From the NCBI GenBank assembly GCA_016297695.1, contig JAEDGC010000067.1, positions 1-7,894 on the forward strand: a DNA stretch of 7,894 bases, written 5' to 3'. Position 1 is the stretch's first letter, and the number at the start of each line of letters is the position of its first letter. The notes beneath the pieces are model-generated. The model did not search any database, was not told where the DNA came from, and saw only the letters and a program-made list of their open reading frames with translations. The position numbers and the translations under genes are program-made. The DNA is from Bacilli bacterium. GTDB lineage: Bacteria > Bacillota_I > Bacilli_A > RF39 > UBA660. Positions 5,639 through 7,894 of the stretch are shown piece after piece.

Positions 5639-6156
5639 AATTTTTCCATGCCATTATTTTTTAACACATTTTCTAAATCATTAGCTGATATAAATTTTTT
5701 ATTATCTTGAATTATATCTTTTATTTGATTATCTTTTACATAAATTATTGCTGGAGTAGCAGTAATTTCCGTAGTATTTAGTTTTTTATTTAAAGTATCA
5801 AGATAATTTTTATCTTTCTTTAATTTAGTAATATCAATATAGTACATAACGTCATTAATTCCATAATCATCAATAACTTTTTTTAACTTTTTTTCTAAAT
5901 TATAAACATTAGTATCATGCGTATAACTTATATAAATAAAATAATCATTAGGAGTCTCAGATAAAATAGTATTTAAATCATCTAAATTAGAAATTTGCAT
6001 ACTGATAGTATTAGTTTTTAATAAATATGATTGTCTAATTTGTTCTTCTTGATAAACTTTATACCATTTATAAAAATATAAAGATAAAAATAAAATAATT
6101 ACAACGGTAAAAAAAGCTATAAAATAATTTTTAAGTGGAATATATCTATTTTTCAT
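5629..6156 (-). CDS. Membrane-anchored thioredoxin-fold protein without CxxC
   Basis: This 175-residue protein has a basic start (MKNRYIPLKN), one hydrophobic helix at ~11-29 (YFIAFFTVVIILFLSLYFY) and then a soluble, Lys- and Asn-rich domain, so it is probably tethered to the membrane with the domain outside. Residues ~52-170 look like a thioredoxin fold: a strand FIYIS (73-77), the place of the active site (YTHDTNVYNLEKKL, 78-91) starting a helix, a strand VMYYID, and TATPAIIYVKDNQI (132-145) with the likely cis-proline P135. The CxxC is replaced by THDT and the mature protein has no Cys at all, so it cannot be a disulfide redox enzyme. A binding or chaperone-like role is possible, but I do not recognise a specific function. 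ATG 6156 has a weak AGG (6164-6166) 7 bases upstream. A promoter and a terminator frame it as a single-gene unit. Confidence 0.78.
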   Translation of the reverse strand: MKNRYIPLKNYFIAFFTVVIILFLSLYFYKWYKVYQEEQIRQSYLLKTNTISMQISNLDDLNTILSETPNDYFIYISYTHDTNVYNLEKKLKKVIDDYGINDVMYYIDITKLKKDKNYLDTLNKKLNTTEITATPAIIYVKDNQIKDIIQDNKKFISANDLENVLKNNGMEKLSQ

Positions 6157-6180
6157 AACAAAACCTATCTTTCTAAAATA

Positions 6181-6210
6181 ATTCTATCATAAAATTATAT
6201 TTATTGTAAA
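6181..6210 (-). promoter_or_regulatory. Promoter of the thioredoxin-fold gene
   Basis: On the - strand TTTACA (6205-6210) and TAGAAT (6181-6186) are 18 bp apart, each 5 of 6 to consensus, and TGA (6187-6189) makes the -10 extended. Transcription would start near 6174, 18 bases before the ATG. The rest of the 112-bp divergent gap (6157-6268) is nearly pure A+T. For the + strand gene only isolated -10-like hexamers (TATAAA 6230-6235, TAAAAT 6237-6242) without a matching -35 are seen. Confidence 0.6.
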
Positions 6211-6268
6211 TTTAAATTATTAGTATTTTTATAAAATAAAATAGCAAATTAATAATAAGGTGAATATT

Positions 6269-6763
6269 ATGTATTTTTATTTAAATTTATTTTTTATATA
6301 TGCAATTTTTGGTTATTTCTTTGAAACATTTGCAATGTTTATACAAAATAAAAACTATAATAGTAGTGTTTTATATGGCCCTTGGACAATTGTATATGGT
6401 ATTTCAATCTTGATAATGATTCTTGTTTATATTTTACTAAGAAAAAAGCGCTGGAATCATTTTAAAGAAAAAATTATGTATTTTTTTACAATTACTATAG
6501 TTTTGACACTTTTAGAAGGATTAAGCGGATATATAATTGAATTTACCCAACATAAAATTTATTGGAATTATGATGATTTATATTTTCATATAGGTCATTA
6601 TATGGCTTTAGAAATATCTTTGATTTGGGGAATAATGTCATTAATTTCTATTTATATAATACTTCCTAAAATCAAAAGATTTGTCAATAAAATTCCTAAA
6701 ATTATTACAAATTTTATCTTGACTTTATTTATAATTGATATAATATTTTCTTTTATTTTATAG
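6269..6763 (+). CDS. Putative ABC-transporter permease-like membrane protein (CmpB type)
   Basis: This 164-residue integral membrane protein has four to five hydrophobic helices: ~1-24, ~38-58, ~68-92, ~110-134 and ~146-164. It matches the small Firmicutes family annotated as putative ABC-transporter type IV (ABC_trans_CmpB): an opening YxxFFIYAIFGYFFET with the conserved Glu19, the VLYGPWTIVYG loop (34-44), LLEGLSGYIIEF (81-92) followed by the aromatic WNYDD (99-103), and a GHYMALEISLIWG helix (109-121). The family's transport role is an annotation, not something shown by its sequence, and no ATPase or binding protein is next to it. ATG 6269 is chosen because AAGGTG (6257-6262) is then a proper Shine-Dalgarno; an upstream in-frame GTG at 6260 is part of it. 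Only 56 bases separate it from the spore-coat pair, without a convincing terminator. Confidence 0.83.
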   Translation: MYFYLNLFFIYAIFGYFFETFAMFIQNKNYNSSVLYGPWTIVYGISILIMILVYILLRKKRWNHFKEKIMYFFTITIVLTLLEGLSGYIIEFTQHKIYWNYDDLYFHIGHYMALEISLIWGIMSLISIYIILPKIKRFVNKIPKIITNFILTLFIIDIIFSFIL

Positions 6764-6793
6764 GCGAAAAAATTATTCATTTTTTTATACTAT

Positions 6794-6802
6794 CATACTA
6801 TA
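6794..6802 (+). promoter_or_regulatory. Mother-cell sigma E/K-like -10 box of the cotJ genes
   Basis: CATACTATA fits the sigma-K -10 pattern CATAnnnTA exactly and the sigma-E pattern CATACAAT at 7 of 8 positions. The B. subtilis cotJ operon is known to be sigma-E-dependent. The upstream -35 region (about 6770-6780, AAATTATTCAT) is only a partial match to the sigma-E -35. The box is the second half of an 8-bp tandem repeat (ATACTAT at 6787-6793 and 6795-6801). The predicted start falls almost at the Shine-Dalgarno, so the leader would be very short. Confidence 0.45.
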
Positions 6803-6819
6803 CCTTAGGAGGTATTATG

Positions 6820-7287
6820 ATGTTTTTTGATGGAAATGAAATTAATATTGATTATTTAACATTTTTAGAAAAAAATTCTTTTGATAATTTTAAAAAATAT
6901 GATTATCAAGATAATTTTATTAATTCAAAATATTATAGTGTTGATGAAGGCTTTATAAAAGGAAATATGTTTGTAAATGAATATAAACCATATAAAAATT
7001 ATAAAGTAAATGAAATAAAAGCTACTAATGAAAAAGATGCTTTATTAAATAAATTGATGGCTTATAATTTTGCTTTTAATGATATGAATTTATATTTAGA
7101 TGTTTATCCAGAAGATAAAGAAGCATTAGAAATGTTTAAAAAATATATAGAAGAATACAAAAAATTAAAAAAAGAATATGCTTCTAAATATGGTCCAATT
7201 ACAATGATGCAAGCTAAGTATGAAAATTACGAATGGATTAAAAATCCATGGCCATGGGATAAAATTGGAGGTGATATGTATGTATAG
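6820..7287 (+). CDS. cotJB: Spore coat protein CotJB with CotJA-like N-terminal part
   Basis: CotJB is a small inner-coat component made in the mother cell and deposited with CotJA and CotJC. The C-terminal half of this 155-residue protein is CotJB: LLNKLMAYNFAFNDMNLYLDVYPEDKEALE (~76-104), a charged helix, KYGPIT (123-128) and the hallmark WxxNPWPWDK (139-148). Standard CotJB is roughly 90 residues. The extra ~65 N-terminal residues include EGFIKGNMF..EYKPYKNYK (43-62), which resembles the GTLFPEL..PY end of CotJA, so this looks like a CotJA-CotJB fusion or a CotJB with a CotJA-derived extension; no separate cotJA is present. ATG 6820 is preferred over 6817 because AGGAGG (6807-6812) is then 7 bases away. 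It overlaps cotJC by 8 bp, indicating translational coupling. Confidence 0.9.
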   Translation: MFFDGNEINIDYLTFLEKNSFDNFKKYDYQDNFINSKYYSVDEGFIKGNMFVNEYKPYKNYKVNEIKATNEKDALLNKLMAYNFAFNDMNLYLDVYPEDKEALEMFKKYIEEYKKLKKEYASKYGPITMMQAKYENYEWIKNPWPWDKIGGDMYV

Positions 7288-7837
7288 TTATGTAAAACAT
7301 ACAAACTTTCCAGTAAATATAAAGAAAAAAGACTTAAAAATGGCTAAATATATTATAACTGCTTTAGGAGGAAGCGCTGGTGAACTTGCTGCAGCTTTAA
7401 GGTATTTTTCTCAAAAATTTACAATGCCTGATGAAAGGGGTAAAGCTTTACTTAATGATATTGCAACAGAAGAACTTGGCCATTGTGAAATGATTGGTAC
7501 AATTGTGTCTCAACTTACTAAAGATGCAACCTTAAAAGAATTAGAAGATGCAGGTCTTGGCCCAACATATGTAGAACATGGTAAAGGAATATTCCCAGCT
7601 AATGCTAATGGAGTAGATTTTACTGCAAGTTATATAGCATCAACAGGTGATCCAATTGTTGATTTATCTGAAGATATGGCTGCTGAACAAAAAGCTAGAA
7701 TTAGTTATGAGCATTTAATTGATTTGGCTACTGATGAAGATGTAATAGCACCACTTTTATTTTTGAGACAAAGAGAAGTCATTCATTTTAATAGATTTAA
7801 AGAATTGTATGACTTCTATAAAAAAAGAGGATATTAA
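7280..7837 (+). CDS. cotJC: Spore coat manganese-catalase-like protein CotJC
   Basis: CotJC is a spore-coat member of the dimanganese catalase family, which splits hydrogen peroxide into water and oxygen. The 185-residue protein is close to the usual ~190 and is a ferritin-like four-helix bundle. The expected metal ligands are all visible: E35 in SAGELAAALRY, E65 and H68 in ATEELGHCEM, E136 in AAEQKAR, and H169 in REVIHFNRF, so it could bind two Mn ions and be active. It lacks the long C-terminal tail of soluble Mn catalases, as is normal for CotJC. The start at 7280 lies inside the end of cotJB and has GGAGGT (7267-7272) 7 bases before it; the upstream in-frame ATG at 7220 would add 20 residues unlike the family. 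It is coupled to cotJB and presumably shares its mother-cell promoter. The 57 bases after it show no clear terminator. Confidence 0.95.
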   Translation: MYSYVKHTNFPVNIKKKDLKMAKYIITALGGSAGELAAALRYFSQKFTMPDERGKALLNDIATEELGHCEMIGTIVSQLTKDATLKELEDAGLGPTYVEHGKGIFPANANGVDFTASYIASTGDPIVDLSEDMAAEQKARISYEHLIDLATDEDVIAPLLFLRQREVIHFNRFKELYDFYKKRGY

Positions 7838-7894
7838 AGTGAATATTAGTCAATGATGTGAAACAAAAAATATGTAAAAATAACTTAGTTTTAA

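Noticed and set aside
6767..6786. Hairpin AAAAAAT/ATTTTTT after the CmpB-like gene as a terminator
   Set aside because: The stem is A-T only and its T-run is used up in the stem, so it would be too weak to call; readthrough into cotJB remains possible.
7220..7279. 20-residue N-terminal extension of CotJC from ATG 7220
   Set aside because: It overlaps the conserved WPWD end of CotJB in another frame, does not resemble CotJC, and the good Shine-Dalgarno points to ATG 7280.
1..7894. CRISPR array, insertion sequence, prophage, toxin-antitoxin or defence cassette
   Set aside because: No spaced direct repeats, transposase, integrase or paired toxin-antitoxin genes are present; the lone XRE gene has no partner of that type beside it.

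Overview
The window is very AT-rich chromosomal DNA from a low-GC, spore-forming member of the Firmicutes. The composition, the CotJ-type spore-coat pair, the Ca2+-ATPase and the TrmL sequence suggest a gut-type Bacilli/Erysipelotrichia (RF39-like) relative; this placement is inferred from family resemblance, not from a marker gene. The standard code fits: every gene reads full length, Trp is TGG, and the nine genes stop at TAA or TAG.

Layout. Positions 1-123 hold two divergent promoter-like signals, one firing leftward out of the window and one facing sufB. On the + strand follow sufB (Fe-S cluster scaffold), a strong intrinsic terminator, a short single-stranded DNA-binding protein, an XRE-family repressor with a palindrome over its own -10 box, a terminator, and a P-type Ca2+-transporting ATPase. 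The ATPase meets the - strand gene trmL (tRNA wobble 2'-O-methyltransferase) tail to tail with a 4-bp overlap inside a bidirectional terminator. Upstream of trmL, also on the - strand and with its own terminator, is a membrane-anchored thioredoxin-fold protein lacking the CxxC. A 112-bp divergent gap separates it from a + strand four- to five-helix membrane protein of the putative ABC-transporter (CmpB-type) family. Then come a CotJA-like/CotJB protein and the manganese-catalase-like coat protein CotJC, which overlap by 8 bp and lie behind a mother-cell sigma (E/K)-like -10 box. The last 57 bp (7838-7894) show no gene or clear signal.

How the genes fit together. Most units look like independent housekeeping genes with very short leaders, often with an extended -10 (TGn) box. 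The one clear functional unit is cotJB-cotJC, expected in the mother cell during sporulation. There is no CRISPR array, insertion sequence, rRNA or complete tRNA. I see no evidence of a wholly new system. The most distinctive points are the compact terminator/promoter/stop-codon overlaps, the operator-like palindrome at the XRE gene, the CotJA-CotJB fusion, the CxxC-less thioredoxin-fold protein, and an sufB with no visible suf partners and no Shine-Dalgarno.
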